Origin: Pseudomonadota bacterium | GTDB taxonomy: Bacteria; Pseudomonadota; Alphaproteobacteria; SP197 | NCBI GenBank assembly: GCA_039028155.1 | Contig: JBCCIS010000012.1 | Location: forward strand, 42,209-106,208 | Length of the DNA stretch: 64,000 nucleotides | Direction of reading: 5' to 3' | In this document: piece after piece, positions 1 to 8,444 of the stretch | How the letters are laid out: each line of letters starts with the position of its first letter | Position numbering within the stretch: the stretch's first letter is position 1 | Notes under the pieces: generated by a model | Told to the model about the DNA's origin: nothing | The model's input: only the letters and a program-made list of their open reading frames with translations | The model's database searches: none | Made by a program: the position numbers and the translations under genes

Positions 1-611
1 TAGTGGCGGTCGTCGGGAACCGCCGCCGTCCAGGCTTCGTCGAGATCGGTCAGCGGACCGTCGAGGGCCGCCTCCGGCTGATAAAGCGGGACGACCTCCG
101 GATGATAGTCGCGAAGCCAGGCCGCGTGATGGCCGCCTTCCGTCGCCAACAGCGATTCGCCGATCATGAAGTCGACGGTTTGGTAGCCGAAATAGGGGCC
201 GTTCCAATCCACGCAGCGACCGGTCTGCCAGAACGGCACGGACTCCGGATAACCATAGGACACGTCTGCCATGATCGGCTGCAGGTGCAGCTTGCCGACG
301 GCATGGGTGGCGTAACCGGCTTCGGCCAGCAGGCCAGGCAGGGTGGCCAGGCCGTCATAGAGCGTGCGGCCGTTCGTCGTCATACCGTGATGGCGCGGAT
401 AGAGCCCGGTGATCATAGTGCCGCGGCTGGGGCAGCAGATCTGGTTGGGCGTCAGGTGGTTGTCGAAACGCATCCCACGCGCGGCCAGCCGGTCGATGTG
501 CGGCGTCCGGGCGTGCGCGTTGCCGTAGCAGCCCAGACTGTCGGCGCGCTGCTGGTCGGTGCAGAGAATCAAGATGTTGGGATGATCGGACAGCGTGTGT
601 TCCTCACTCAA
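1..611 (-). CDS. Sulfatase (alkaline-phosphatase superfamily), N-terminal part, runs off the window
   Basis: Reading leftwards from 611, the frame is open to the window edge for about 203 codons. The start of the protein has the sulfatase signature ILILCTDQQRADSLGCYG (residues about 13-30), where D19 would be a metal ligand. The FGly motif C-C-P-S-R lies at residues 59-63, C59 being the cysteine that is converted to formylglycine. It is followed by a GLYPRHHG-type segment and HAVGKLHL. No signal peptide is visible, so the enzyme is probably cytoplasmic and hydrolyses an unidentified sulfate or phosphonate ester. The only in-frame start downstream of a stop is TTG at 611; a later, rarer start after a GAGGAA is conceivable. 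Its start lies only 19 bases from that of the divergent creatininase gene, leaving almost no room for promoters. The C-terminus is missing from the window. Confidence 0.85.
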   Translation of the reverse strand, partial: MSEEHTLSDHPNILILCTDQQRADSLGCYGNAHARTPHIDRLAARGMRFDNHLTPNQICCPSRGTMITGLYPRHHGMTTNGRTLYDGLATLPGLLAEAGYATHAVGKLHLQPIMADVSYGYPESVPFWQTGRCVDWNGPYFGYQTVDFMIGESLLATEGGHHAAWLRDYHPEVVPLYQPEAALDGPLTDLDEAWTAAVPDDRH

Positions 612-630
612 GCCGGTCTAGACTAGCGCC

Positions 631-1407
631 ATGAGCAAACCGGTTGATAGTGCCTGGATCGAAGATCTGACCTGGCCCGAGGTCGGCGACAGATTGGCGG
701 CGAGGCAGATTGTTCTGGTTCCGATCGGCGCCATCGCCAAGGAGCACGGACCGCACCTGCCGATGAAGACCGATTGGCTCTTGGCGGCCGAACTGGCGCG
801 CCGGGTCGCCGGCGTCTTGCCGGTGCTCATCGCGCCGGTCATCCCTTTCGGCTATTACCCGGCCTTCCGTCACTACCCTGGCAGCCAGCATCTCAGGCCC
901 GAGACCTTTGCCGCGCTGGTGTCCGATCTTCTGTCTGGCCTTATCGCGCAAGGCGCCGGCCGTATCGCGTTGATCAATACCGGCATCCCGACACAGGCCA
1001 TCCTGCATACGGTCGTGCGCGAGCTCTACGAGACGACCGGTGTCAGGGTGGCGGTCGCCGATATCGCTCGGATGGGCAAGGGCGCCGCCCATCTGATGGA
1101 ACACGATATCGATGGGCATGCGGACGAGGAGGAAACATCGATGATCCTCTCGATAGCACCGGAGTTGGTGCGTCTCGATCGTGCGCGCCGTGACGACGGC
1201 AACATGCGCGGGGCGCCCGATACCGTGTTCTTCCGTCCGCAGGTTTTCCGCGACGACCCCGGGGGCGACATCGACCACAGCGAAACCGGCGCCCGGGGCG
1301 ATCCGACTTTGGCGACGGTCAAGAAGGGCGAGGCGGCGCTTCAGGCCATGGCGGACGAACTCGTCGACGGCTTGCGCGCCCTATACCCTGAACTTCAGAC
1401 ATCATAG
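631..1407 (+). CDS. Creatininase-family amidohydrolase
   Basis: The 258-residue protein has the length and fold signatures of the creatinine amidohydrolase family: PIGAIAKEHGPHLPMKTD at residues 31-48 (candidate metal ligands E38, H42, D48), the GYYPAFRHYPGSQHL segment near 75-89, and HADEEETS near 162-169. Family members hydrolyse cyclic amides or related C-N bonds in the cytoplasm using a binuclear metal centre. One oddity is that the usual N-G-H-G-G-N metal loop is replaced by N-T-G-I-P-T at 117-122, so a classical ligand histidine is missing. The substrate is therefore unlikely to be creatinine, and activity is uncertain. The gene begins a tight operon with an acyl-CoA ligase (8 bases downstream) and a VOC protein, suggesting degradation of one compound by all three; this is inference. 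Confidence 0.8.
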   Translation: MSKPVDSAWIEDLTWPEVGDRLAARQIVLVPIGAIAKEHGPHLPMKTDWLLAAELARRVAGVLPVLIAPVIPFGYYPAFRHYPGSQHLRPETFAALVSDLLSGLIAQGAGRIALINTGIPTQAILHTVVRELYETTGVRVAVADIARMGKGAAHLMEHDIDGHADEEETSMILSIAPELVRLDRARRDDGNMRGAPDTVFFRPQVFRDDPGGDIDHSETGARGDPTLATVKKGEAALQAMADELVDGLRALYPELQTS

Positions 1408-1415
1408 GACACAGC

Positions 1416-2978
1416 ATGGATCAACGACGTGCCGGCAATCTCGGCTACTTCAGTCACGAGGCCGCTTTAGCGTTTCCCGATAAGACCGCGATGATCGATT
1501 TGACTCGCGACGAACCGCGCGAGGTCACCTACGCCGAATTGGAAGAACGGCTCGACCGTTTCGCCTCGCTGACACGGACCATGGGTCTGAAGCCGGGCGA
1601 TCGGCTCGCCATGTGTGTCGGCAACCGGTTCGAGTTCATCGAGATCATGTACGGCGCCATGCGCGCCGGTGTCGTGCCGGTAACCCTGAACACCAAGCTG
1701 GGCGCTGACGTCCTTGAGTTTACCGTGAAGGACAGCGACGCGGTCGCGGCGATTGTCGAGCCGGTGTCGAATCGCTTTGTCGTCGACGTGGTCGAGCAGG
1801 CGGGGCTTAAGCCACTGATCGCCTTCGACCCGGTGCCGGTCGGATGGCAGCGTTATGAAGACATGCTGATGGCCGAATCGACATCGTTCGACCCGCCGGA
1901 ACTCGCAGGCGACCACCCGTCTTTTCAGCCCTACACTTCCGGCTCCACGGGCCGGCCCAAGGGCGTCGTGCTGACTCATGACGGTCAGCTCTGGGGCATC
2001 CACGTCTTCCAGAGATTCTGGCCGGAAAAAACCGACAACCGGGCGCTCGCCGCCGTGCCGATGTATCACAAGAACGCCATGGCCGGCGCCTTCAAGCCAC
2101 TGCTTCATGTCGGCGGTTCGGTGGTCATCCTGGAGAACTTTGAACCCAAACGGTTCTTGCGCGCACTCAGTGACTACCGCTGTACCAATACCGGCGGCGT
2201 GCCCGCCGTCTATACGGCGCTGCTCCAGGAAAAGGAACTGATCGAGAGTCTCAACTGGTCGGCGTTGAAGGGTCTCTCGGTCGGCTCGGCGCCGGTACCG
2301 CCGGAGCTGTTACATCAGATCGAAGACGCGTTCGGCGTGCGCTGTATCGAGACCTATGGCCTGACCGAAGGCGGGCCGGTGCCAATTGCCGCGCCCGCCG
2401 ACGGATCGCCCATGCCGCCGGGCAGTTGCGGCAAGGTTCTGCCCGAAGGCGAGGTGAAGCTTGTCGGCGCGGACGGCAAGGACGACGACAGTTACGGCGA
2501 ACTCTGGGTCAAGAACCCCGGTGTCACGCCGGGCTACTACAAACGCCCGGACGTCAACGATGAGAAGATCGTCGATGGCTGGCTCAAGACGGGTGATCTC
2601 TTCCGCAAGGACGAAGACGGGTTCTATTTCTTCATGGGCCGCACCGACGACATGTTCAATTGCGGCGGCGAGAACATCTATCCCAAGGAGGTCGAGAACC
2701 TACTGCTCGCGCATCCGGAGATTATCGAGGCATCGGTCGTGCCGCTGACCCACAAGATCAAGGGCGAAGCGCCTGTCGCGTTCGTCACGCTGACACCGGA
2801 CAGCGCGCTCGACGAGCAGGCGATCAAGACCTATTGCCTGGAGAACGGCCCGGCCTACGCGCATCCGCGCCATGTGGCCGTGGTCGATGAGATGCCACTC
2901 AACGGCCCCGGCAAGATCGACCGGCTGGTCGTGCAGAAGCAGGCGCGCGAGGCGTTTGGCGAGGTCATCGGCGGATGA
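1416..2978 (+). CDS. AMP-dependent acyl-CoA synthetase/ligase
   Basis: This 520-residue protein is a standard adenylate-forming enzyme that activates a carboxylic acid to acyl-AMP and then acyl-CoA. The P-loop YTSGSTGRPKG sits at residues 173-183, the A5 motif ETYGLTEGGP near 314-323, the A7/A8 segment KTGDLFRKDEDGFYFFMGR-x-DD near 385-406, and the A10 lysine is in LNGPGKIDRL near the C-terminus. The length is normal. The sequence resembles medium- or long-chain and aromatic acid ligases, but the acid cannot be read from the sequence. It follows the creatininase-like gene by 8 bases and its stop overlaps the start of the VOC gene (ATGA), so the three genes are almost certainly co-transcribed. 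Confidence 0.88.
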   Translation: MDQRRAGNLGYFSHEAALAFPDKTAMIDLTRDEPREVTYAELEERLDRFASLTRTMGLKPGDRLAMCVGNRFEFIEIMYGAMRAGVVPVTLNTKLGADVLEFTVKDSDAVAAIVEPVSNRFVVDVVEQAGLKPLIAFDPVPVGWQRYEDMLMAESTSFDPPELAGDHPSFQPYTSGSTGRPKGVVLTHDGQLWGIHVFQRFWPEKTDNRALAAVPMYHKNAMAGAFKPLLHVGGSVVILENFEPKRFLRALSDYRCTNTGGVPAVYTALLQEKELIESLNWSALKGLSVGSAPVPPELLHQIEDAFGVRCIETYGLTEGGPVPIAAPADGSPMPPGSCGKVLPEGEVKLVGADGKDDDSYGELWVKNPGVTPGYYKRPDVNDEKIVDGWLKTGDLFRKDEDGFYFFMGRTDDMFNCGGENIYPKEVENLLLAHPEIIEASVVPLTHKIKGEAPVAFVTLTPDSALDEQAIKTYCLENGPAYAHPRHVAVVDEMPLNGPGKIDRLVVQKQAREAFGEVIGG

Positions 2979-3817
2979 TGGCGACTCCCTGGCTCGATCA
3001 CGTCGCGGTCGCGACCGACGATCTGGATCGCGCGGCCGCCGCCTACGGCCGGCTCGGTTTCAACCTGACGCCCCGCTCAAGCCATAGTGGCGACGACGGA
3101 CCGTGGGGCACCGGCAATCACTGTGCGATGTTTCGCGACGGCTATTTCGAATTGATCGGTATCACCGATCCCGCGCTCTATCACGACCATCTAAAGGCCG
3201 CGTTGGCGCGTTACACCGGCCTTCATCTGATTGCCCTGGGTACCGATGACAGTCAAAGCACGTATCGCGAGGTGGCGTCGCGCGGCGTGACGATTGGCGA
3301 GCCTTACGGGATCGCGCGCCAGGTTCCCTATGGCGATAGCACCCGTGAGGGCCGCTTCCACATCACGGAGATCGATACCACATGGTTTCCCGAAGCCGAC
3401 TTCTTCTTTTGCCAGCATCATACGCCCGATGTCTTGTGGCAGCCTGACTTGCTCGACCACCCCAATGGCGTCATGGGTCTGGCCGGCGTCACGATCGTCG
3501 CACTTGATCCCGTCGCCACGGCGCGTCGTATCGCTGCCGTCTCCAGTGTCGCAGACACCGAAACAGAGGACGGTCACCGGTTCGTCTTGGCGCGCGGCAC
3601 GATCGATGTCGTGTCGGCCGATGGACTAGGCGCTCACTTCGTGGGGATCAAACCGCCGGTGTTGCCATGGGTTGCCGCGGTGACCTTTACCGTTTCTGAT
3701 CCACGAGCGATCGAGGACCTGGCGGCCAGCCGGGGCATCAAAACCGTTACGACCGGCGCCGGTGTTTGGGTTGGACCCGACGATGCCGACGGCGCCCTCC
3801 TTGTGTTCGGCTCCTGA
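2975..3817 (+). CDS. VOC-superfamily (glyoxalase-like) protein
   Basis: A 280-residue protein beginning WLDHVAVATDDLDRAAAAYG, a classic start of the vicinal-oxygen-chelate fold. It is followed by GTGNHCAMFRDGYFELIGI (residues about 47-65), matching the Glyoxalase_3-like two-domain group. H9 and E62 are candidate metal ligands. A second beta-alpha module runs from about residue 160 to the end. Members include dioxygenases, isomerases and hydrolase-like enzymes, so the reaction is not predictable. The start codon overlaps the upstream ligase stop, which fixes the start and implies translational coupling. It may process the acyl product or precursor handled by the upstream enzymes. Confidence 0.78.
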   Translation: MMATPWLDHVAVATDDLDRAAAAYGRLGFNLTPRSSHSGDDGPWGTGNHCAMFRDGYFELIGITDPALYHDHLKAALARYTGLHLIALGTDDSQSTYREVASRGVTIGEPYGIARQVPYGDSTREGRFHITEIDTTWFPEADFFFCQHHTPDVLWQPDLLDHPNGVMGLAGVTIVALDPVATARRIAAVSSVADTETEDGHRFVLARGTIDVVSADGLGAHFVGIKPPVLPWVAAVTFTVSDPRAIEDLAASRGIKTVTTGAGVWVGPDDADGALLVFGS

Positions 3818-3826
3818 CGCCTTTGG

Positions 3827-4249
3827 TCAGCCGGCGGCTGTCGCGTAGGTGCCGCGCCCGACCGCGCACAGGCGGTCCCGGGCGTCGATCACCTCGACAT
3901 CGGCGACGCCGATGGTGCGCCCGGCCTTGACCGTGCGGGCCATGACCGTGAGGTCGCCGTCGCCGGCCATACGCAGATAGTCGACGCGCAGGTCGATCGT
4001 TGGAAAGCCCAACTTGTCGGTCTTGATGGCGAGCGCAAAGTCGCCGGCGATGTCGATAACGCTGGCCAGGACGCCGCCGTGATAACCTTCCTCATGCGCG
4101 GTTCGCTTGTAGCCGTGCTTGAACGGCAGGCGAAACGTGACCTCGCCCTTGGCCGCGTCCCAGGTGTCGAGCTCCATGGTGACGAGGTCGTGGAACGGCC
4201 CGCGCTGCCAGCCGCGCCATAACCTCTCCACATCGATCTTGCCGGTCAT
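3827..4249 (-). CDS. PaaI-type hotdog thioesterase
   Basis: The 140-residue protein has the hotdog thioesterase core: FRLPFKHGYKRTAHEEGYHGG (about 39-59) followed by GVLASVIDIAGDFALAIKT (helix) and the strand TIDLRVDYLRMAGDGDLTVMARTVKAGRTI. It is the usual length for PaaI/YdiI-type acyl-CoA thioesterases, which hydrolyse CoA thioesters in the cytoplasm. The start ATG overlaps the stop of the upstream quinone-oxidoreductase-like gene (4246-5223), so the two form an operon transcribed leftwards. It ends 10 bases from the convergent VOC gene at 3817. Confidence 0.82.
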   Translation of the reverse strand: MTGKIDVERLWRGWQRGPFHDLVTMELDTWDAAKGEVTFRLPFKHGYKRTAHEEGYHGGVLASVIDIAGDFALAIKTDKLGFPTIDLRVDYLRMAGDGDLTVMARTVKAGRTIGVADVEVIDARDRLCAVGRGTYATAAG

Positions 4250-5223
4250 GGGTTCAGTACTACCTTTCCGAAGACATTGCGTGTCTCCAGTTTTGTTTCG
4301 GCCGCCTGGATATCGCTCAATGGAAAGATCGAGTCGATGACCGGTTCGATCTCACCCGCCGCGACCTGTTCCAGCAGCCAGACGATACCTTCGTCTGTCC
4401 ATCCGTTGGCACCGAGGATGCGCAGTTCGCGGGTCCAGATGTAACGAATATCAGTCTGCGGATCGAAGCCGGCCGAGGCGCCGCATGTCACCACCCGCCC
4501 GTCCTGCGCCATGGCGCGCAGCGATGGCACCCAGGTTTCGCCGCCGATGTAGTTGACGCAGACGTTGATGCCTTTCTTGCCGGAGATCGCCCAGGCCTCG
4601 CGGCTGAAGTCCTGTTCGGCCGTGTTGATGACGTGGTTGGCCCCGAGCGCCGAGAGTTTCTCCAGATTGTCCTTCGACGATGAGGCGCAGATGGTTTTGG
4701 CCCCGATCGCCTTCGCAATTTGCAGACAGCCGGTGCCGACGCCGCCTGCGGCACCCAGGATCAGCACCAGTTCGCCGGCCTTAACGTGGGCGCGGTCGAA
4801 CATGATGCGGTGCGCGGTGCCATAGCCCACCGGAAGCGCGGCCGCCTGCTCGAACGTCACGGCGTCGGGCAGCGCGATGACTTGGTTCTCCGGCGCTTTG
4901 GCCAGCTCGGCCAGACCGCCTTGGCAATCCTCGCCCATCATGCCGTCGCGTCCGAACGGGTTGAAGACGATGCGGTCGCCGGGCTTGAAGCGCGTGACAT
5001 CCGTGCCGACACCTTCGACCACGCCGGCCATGTCGCCACCGGAAATGAACGGTGTCTCAATCGGAAAACCCGGCATGCCGCGCCGGACCTCCAAGTCCAG
5101 ATAGTTAAGGGCACAGGCCTTGACCTGCATCAGAACTTCGTCAGGGCCGATCTGGGGATCCGGCCAGTCGCGATAGACCAGGTTCTCGACGGAACCCTGT
5201 TCTTCGATGACGGCTGCTTTCAT
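4246..5223 (-). CDS. Zinc-free MDR-family NADPH:quinone oxidoreductase
   Basis: A 325-residue medium-chain dehydrogenase/reductase. It has the GroES-like N-terminal domain (DEVLMQVKACALNYLDLEVRRG, PFISGGDMAGVVEGVG) and a Rossmann domain with the nucleotide motif ILGAAGGVGTGCLQIAK near residues 150-166. The catalytic zinc cysteines and histidine of alcohol dehydrogenases are not present in the usual places, which points to the quinone oxidoreductase/crotonyl-CoA-reductase-like branch using NADPH. The C-terminus ends AETKLETRNVFGKVVL, typical of the family. It is the promoter-proximal gene of a pair with a thioesterase (4-base overlap). The exact substrate is unknown. Confidence 0.85.
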   Translation of the reverse strand: MKAAVIEEQGSVENLVYRDWPDPQIGPDEVLMQVKACALNYLDLEVRRGMPGFPIETPFISGGDMAGVVEGVGTDVTRFKPGDRIVFNPFGRDGMMGEDCQGGLAELAKAPENQVIALPDAVTFEQAAALPVGYGTAHRIMFDRAHVKAGELVLILGAAGGVGTGCLQIAKAIGAKTICASSSKDNLEKLSALGANHVINTAEQDFSREAWAISGKKGINVCVNYIGGETWVPSLRAMAQDGRVVTCGASAGFDPQTDIRYIWTRELRILGANGWTDEGIVWLLEQVAAGEIEPVIDSIFPLSDIQAAETKLETRNVFGKVVLNP

Positions 5224-5283
5224 GGCTGGCTTTCTTCGGTGCGTGATAAGGACGCACTGTTACCCGTTTCCGGCGTGCCAACA

Positions 5284-5316
5284 AGAAGAGGCGCGGACCC
5301 AGTGTCCCGCGCCCCT
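5284..5316 (-). terminator. Probable terminator after the serine hydrolase gene
   Basis: On the minus strand, GGGGCGCGGGAC and GTCCGCGCC pair around a short loop with one bulge, followed by TCTTCTTG. It lies 30 bases downstream of the stop of the gene at 5347-6522. The U-tract is weak, so termination may be inefficient. A stronger version of the same kind of stem (the same GGCGCGG core) occurs at 6597-6635. Confidence 0.5.
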
Positions 5317-5346
5317 TGCCGATGCTGGGACGATGACAGATCTGGT

Positions 5347-6522
5347 TCAGAGTTTCGCCAGAATCTCCTCGCCCATGGCAATGACCTCGGGCAAGTAGGT
5401 TTCGTCGCTGGCGTGGCTGGTCTCCAGGACACTGAAGAAGGCGAACACCGCCTCCTTATCCGGATCGGCCATGAGATACTGGCCGCCATAGCCGCCGTGA
5501 CCGACAAACGTGCCGTTTGAATAGATCTGATTGCGATAGCGTTGGCCTTCGCGCGGGCCGGCAAGCCAGGTGCCGCCACCTTTCCGGGTGGCTTCGATGA
5601 AGTCGCTGTCGCCGACCGGTTCGCCGTGAACGCCCAGGCCGCCGCGTGCGAAGATGAGGCCGTAGCGGGCGAGGTCGCGCAATGTCAGGGCCCCGCCGCC
5701 GCTCAGCACCGGTACGAAGTCGCAGTCGAGCGACATGTGAAACGCGCGCTCCAGGCCCGCGCCGTTGGCAATGTCGACCAGATAGGACTTGAGGTCCCGC
5801 CCGCTCACCACCTCGGCGATCCAGGCCGCGACGTCCGAGTTGGTCGACTTGTAGTGGGTGATGTTGTCGGGATTGGTCGTGCCGTCGTCGACGAGGTCGC
5901 AGACGAAGCCGCGTAAGCTCTGTTCGGGTTCCCCCTCGGGCGGCAGACGCCAGCCCAGGGATATCTCTTCACGGCCATAGCCGATCCGTTCGCCCGGGCC
6001 CGGTGGCGGATCATAAGGCGCGGTATAGTCCTCGTCGAAATTGTTCATGACATTCATGTCCAGCACCTGCTGGACCGTCGCGCCGCGATAGCCGCTACCG
6101 ATCTCCGGCAGGTAGTGTTCGACCTTGGCCTCCAGTTCGACCAGGCCTTCGGCAACAAGGCGGCCGAAGATCAGATTCAAGGTCGTCTTGCTGATCGACT
6201 GAATGCTGTGCGGCATGTCTGGGCCGAAGTCCGGCGCGTAACTTTCAAAGAGAATGTCCTGACCCCGAACGACGATCATGCCGTCGAAAATAGATGTCGT
6301 CGTCAGCCGTCTGACCTCCGGTAAATCTCCGATATGCCGGTCGATGCGTTTGCGCAGTGGCAGCACGTGACTGGACCGTGTGCTGAACCCGTAGCGGTTC
6401 AGCCAATGCACGTTTCGAAATCCCCAGCGCCGTGTGTCCGGTTGGTTCCAGGTGTTTAGATTGTCGTCACCGACGACAAGCTGGGGGTTGCGGATCAGAT
6501 GAGAAGCGGTATCCGTCGCCAT
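5347..6522 (-). CDS. Beta-lactamase-fold serine hydrolase (class C/esterase-like)
   Basis: A 391-residue protein of the penicillin-binding-protein-like serine hydrolase family. The catalytic S-x-x-K is S109-I-S-K112, a tyrosine motif is at Y224 (HYKSTNSD), and a late glycine-rich HGGYGGQY segment plays the role of the KTG strand. Length and the S/K/Y spacing resemble the EstB/6-aminohexanoate-dimer hydrolase (NylB) type enzymes rather than true beta-lactamases; that similarity is from memory of the family and not a computed match. No signal peptide is visible, so a cytoplasmic amide or ester hydrolase is likely. It is flanked by hairpin terminators on both sides and appears monocistronic. No clear Shine-Dalgarno precedes the ATG. 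Confidence 0.82.
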   Translation of the reverse strand: MATDTASHLIRNPQLVVGDDNLNTWNQPDTRRWGFRNVHWLNRYGFSTRSSHVLPLRKRIDRHIGDLPEVRRLTTTSIFDGMIVVRGQDILFESYAPDFGPDMPHSIQSISKTTLNLIFGRLVAEGLVELEAKVEHYLPEIGSGYRGATVQQVLDMNVMNNFDEDYTAPYDPPPGPGERIGYGREEISLGWRLPPEGEPEQSLRGFVCDLVDDGTTNPDNITHYKSTNSDVAAWIAEVVSGRDLKSYLVDIANGAGLERAFHMSLDCDFVPVLSGGGALTLRDLARYGLIFARGGLGVHGEPVGDSDFIEATRKGGGTWLAGPREGQRYRNQIYSNGTFVGHGGYGGQYLMADPDKEAVFAFFSVLETSHASDETYLPEVIAMGEEILAKL

Positions 6523-6596
6523 GGTTTATTGACTCGCCGGTTGCGTGGGGATTGGGGACTAGCATTGGTCTAGCAGGATTTGCCCTGCGGTCTGGC

Positions 6597-6635
6597 GAAA
6601 AAAGAAAGAGGCGCGGCGATCGCTCGCCGCGCCCC
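6597..6635 (-). terminator. Rho-independent terminator of the substrate-binding protein gene
   Basis: On the minus strand, GGCGCGGCGA and TCGCCGCGCC form a perfect 10-bp stem (plus-strand arms 6610-6619 and 6624-6633) with a 4-base loop, followed directly by TCTTTCTTTTTT. It lies 27 bases past the stop of the gene at 6660-7784, an ideal position. Confidence 0.85.
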
Positions 6636-6659
6636 TGGACGGATGCCCTCTCGGTAAAA

Positions 6660-7784
6660 CTAGAGGCCGACCTGAATGTCTTCCCAAAGCTGGAGCTGCT
6701 TGGCGTCCTGCTCGGGATCGGGCGTGATAAAAAAGGTCGTGCCCGCCATTAACGCCTCGGGGTCGTCGTAGCCCAACGCGGTCACGGTCTCAGCATCGGC
6801 CAGTTCGAACGACTTGGCGTTGCCATGGCCGTATCCATAGGCTTCGATCAGGAACTTGCCGGCCTCAGGCGCCAGCCAGGCGTCGATGAAGTCGTAGGCC
6901 ATCTGGTCGTCGCCTTCGCCGCCGCTCATGCGAACGAGACCGCAAGCCCAGCCGAACGCGCCTTCCTTAGGCGCCGCGAAGGCGACTGGAATGCCTTGCT
7001 CGGAGAGGTTCACCAGCGCTTCGTTCCAGGCGTAACCGGCGACACATTCACCGCTGGCGATCGCCTGTTCCATGTCGGTCTGGCTTTCCCAGTAGAACCG
7101 CACGAGCTCGCGTTGCGCGCGCGCCATGTCGCCCGCCTCGGCCAACTGCTCGTCGGTCGGGTTGAAGACGTCATAACCCAGGATCTTCAGCGCGATCGAG
7201 AGGTTGACATAGGTGCCGCGGGCGCAGATGCGGCCGGCATAGCGGTCATCGAACAGCATCTCCCAGGTCTCTTCGCCCTCGTAGATGTCCGTCCGGTAGA
7301 TGATCGACGACAGACCGAAGTCGGTGATGACCATGTAGAGGTCGCCGTCGATCGCCGCGCCGTTCATGGTCTGCAGCGACGGGAAGACGTCATCCCAGTA
7401 CTGCACTCGCGAGGTGTCAATGGGCGACAGGATGCCGGCATTGTGCCACTTCTGCACGTTGTCGATGCAGGGATGGGAAAGATCGGGCGAGAAACCGGCG
7501 CGGATCTTTTGCAGACCGTCTTCGGCCGATGCAAACACCGACCAATGCGGCGATTCGCCGTACTTGTCGATGAATTCCTGGTGCAGCTCCGGCACCTCGT
7601 ATCCGGACCAGGTAAAATAGTTGATCATGTCGCCGGCCGCCGCTTGCGCGCCGGTCGTCATGGAATTCGTCACGGGAACGATACCGGCGGCCGCTGCCGC
7701 ACCCATAAAGGTCCGGCGGCTGATACGGCCGTTGATCAGATCGTTCTGAAGCTTCTCCACATTGGGTTTGCGAAGGAAGTGCAT
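6660..7784 (-). CDS. Tat-exported polyamine-type ABC substrate-binding protein
   Basis: A 374-residue extracellular solute-binding protein. The N-terminus carries a twin-arginine signal: I-S-R-R-T-F-M-G at residues 21-28, followed by an alanine-rich hydrophobic stretch and a cleavage region near AQAAAG (about 46-51). The mature part (MINYFTWSGYEVPELHQEFIDKYG, then GLQKIRAG-x-SPDLSHP and YAWNEALVNLSEQGIPVAF) matches the PotD/PotF spermidine-putrescine-binding group. It would deliver ligand in the periplasm to an ABC importer, but no permease or ATPase gene lies in this window, so the partner is elsewhere. GGAG lies about 11 bases upstream of the ATG. The gene has its own terminator and seems monocistronic. 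Confidence 0.88.
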   Translation of the reverse strand: MHFLRKPNVEKLQNDLINGRISRRTFMGAAAAAGIVPVTNSMTTGAQAAAGDMINYFTWSGYEVPELHQEFIDKYGESPHWSVFASAEDGLQKIRAGFSPDLSHPCIDNVQKWHNAGILSPIDTSRVQYWDDVFPSLQTMNGAAIDGDLYMVITDFGLSSIIYRTDIYEGEETWEMLFDDRYAGRICARGTYVNLSIALKILGYDVFNPTDEQLAEAGDMARAQRELVRFYWESQTDMEQAIASGECVAGYAWNEALVNLSEQGIPVAFAAPKEGAFGWACGLVRMSGGEGDDQMAYDFIDAWLAPEAGKFLIEAYGYGHGNAKSFELADAETVTALGYDDPEALMAGTTFFITPDPEQDAKQLQLWEDIQVGL

Positions 7785-8021
7785 GAATGGCTCTCCAAGA
7801 TCGTGTTTGCCTCAATTGGGCCGACTGCCCTTATTTTTGCCGTCTCTTAGGCGGCGGCGGTTCATGGACGACTCGGCGTGAGCTTATCTTAGGACAGATT
7901 TTTACCGTGTCGTCAGGTCAAACCCGACAATTATGACGAATCGTGGCAAGAATGGGCCGCGCGGTATCAAAGACGCGTGTTCTGGGCGCCGCCACCTTAC
8001 TCTCGGTTGGGCAGGATCCGA

Positions 8022-8366
8022 CTATTTCGATCCGCCGGCGCAGCGCACACAAACCGCAGCCGCCGGGTCCAATTCCAGCCGTTTCGGCGCGATCTCCTCG
8101 CCGCAGGAGATGCAGTAGCCGTATTCGTCCGCTTCCAGACGCGCCATCGCCTCGTCGATCCGGCGAAGCTCCGCTCTACGCCGGTCCGCCTGGGCTTCAG
8201 CCATTGCCTGGACCTGCAGCGCGTCCATGCGCGACAGACGCCCGACGCTCTGTTGATCCAGTTCGACCGGCGCGCGATCACCAGCCGTCGCCGCCTCATC
8301 GGCAAGGAGTTCGGCATGGCGGGCTTCCAGCTTCCGGCGCAGCGCATCGATGTTCATATCGCCCAT
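8022..8366 (-). CDS. DksA/TraR-type zinc-finger protein
   Basis: A 114-residue protein with an N-terminal coiled-coil (DALRRKLEARHAELLADEA..., and MDALQVQAMAEAQADRRRAEL) and a C-terminal C4 zinc finger: C85-x2-C88 and C106-x2-C109. The EYGYCISCGEEIAPKRL stretch is diagnostic of DksA/TraR proteins, which bind the RNA polymerase secondary channel. It is shorter than housekeeping DksA (about 140-150 residues) and lacks most of the N-terminal globular part, so it is more like the YbiI/TraR-type small paralogues. A second ATG (codon 4) is an alternative start. It is divergent from the DUF4870 gene. Confidence 0.85.
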   Translation of the reverse strand: MGDMNIDALRRKLEARHAELLADEAATAGDRAPVELDQQSVGRLSRMDALQVQAMAEAQADRRRAELRRIDEAMARLEADEYGYCISCGEEIAPKRLELDPAAAVCVRCAGGSK

Positions 8367-8444
8367 GACGCGGTATGATGCGCCCGTTGCGGGCCCGGGG
8401 GCAAAGAGATTGCGGGGTGGTCCGCGCTATCGGAGGGGAACTAT

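Noticed and set aside
3..626. Long open frame on the plus strand across the sulfatase start
   Set aside because: It is antisense to a clear sulfatase with FGly motif, has no domain and an arginine/glycine-rich shadow composition.
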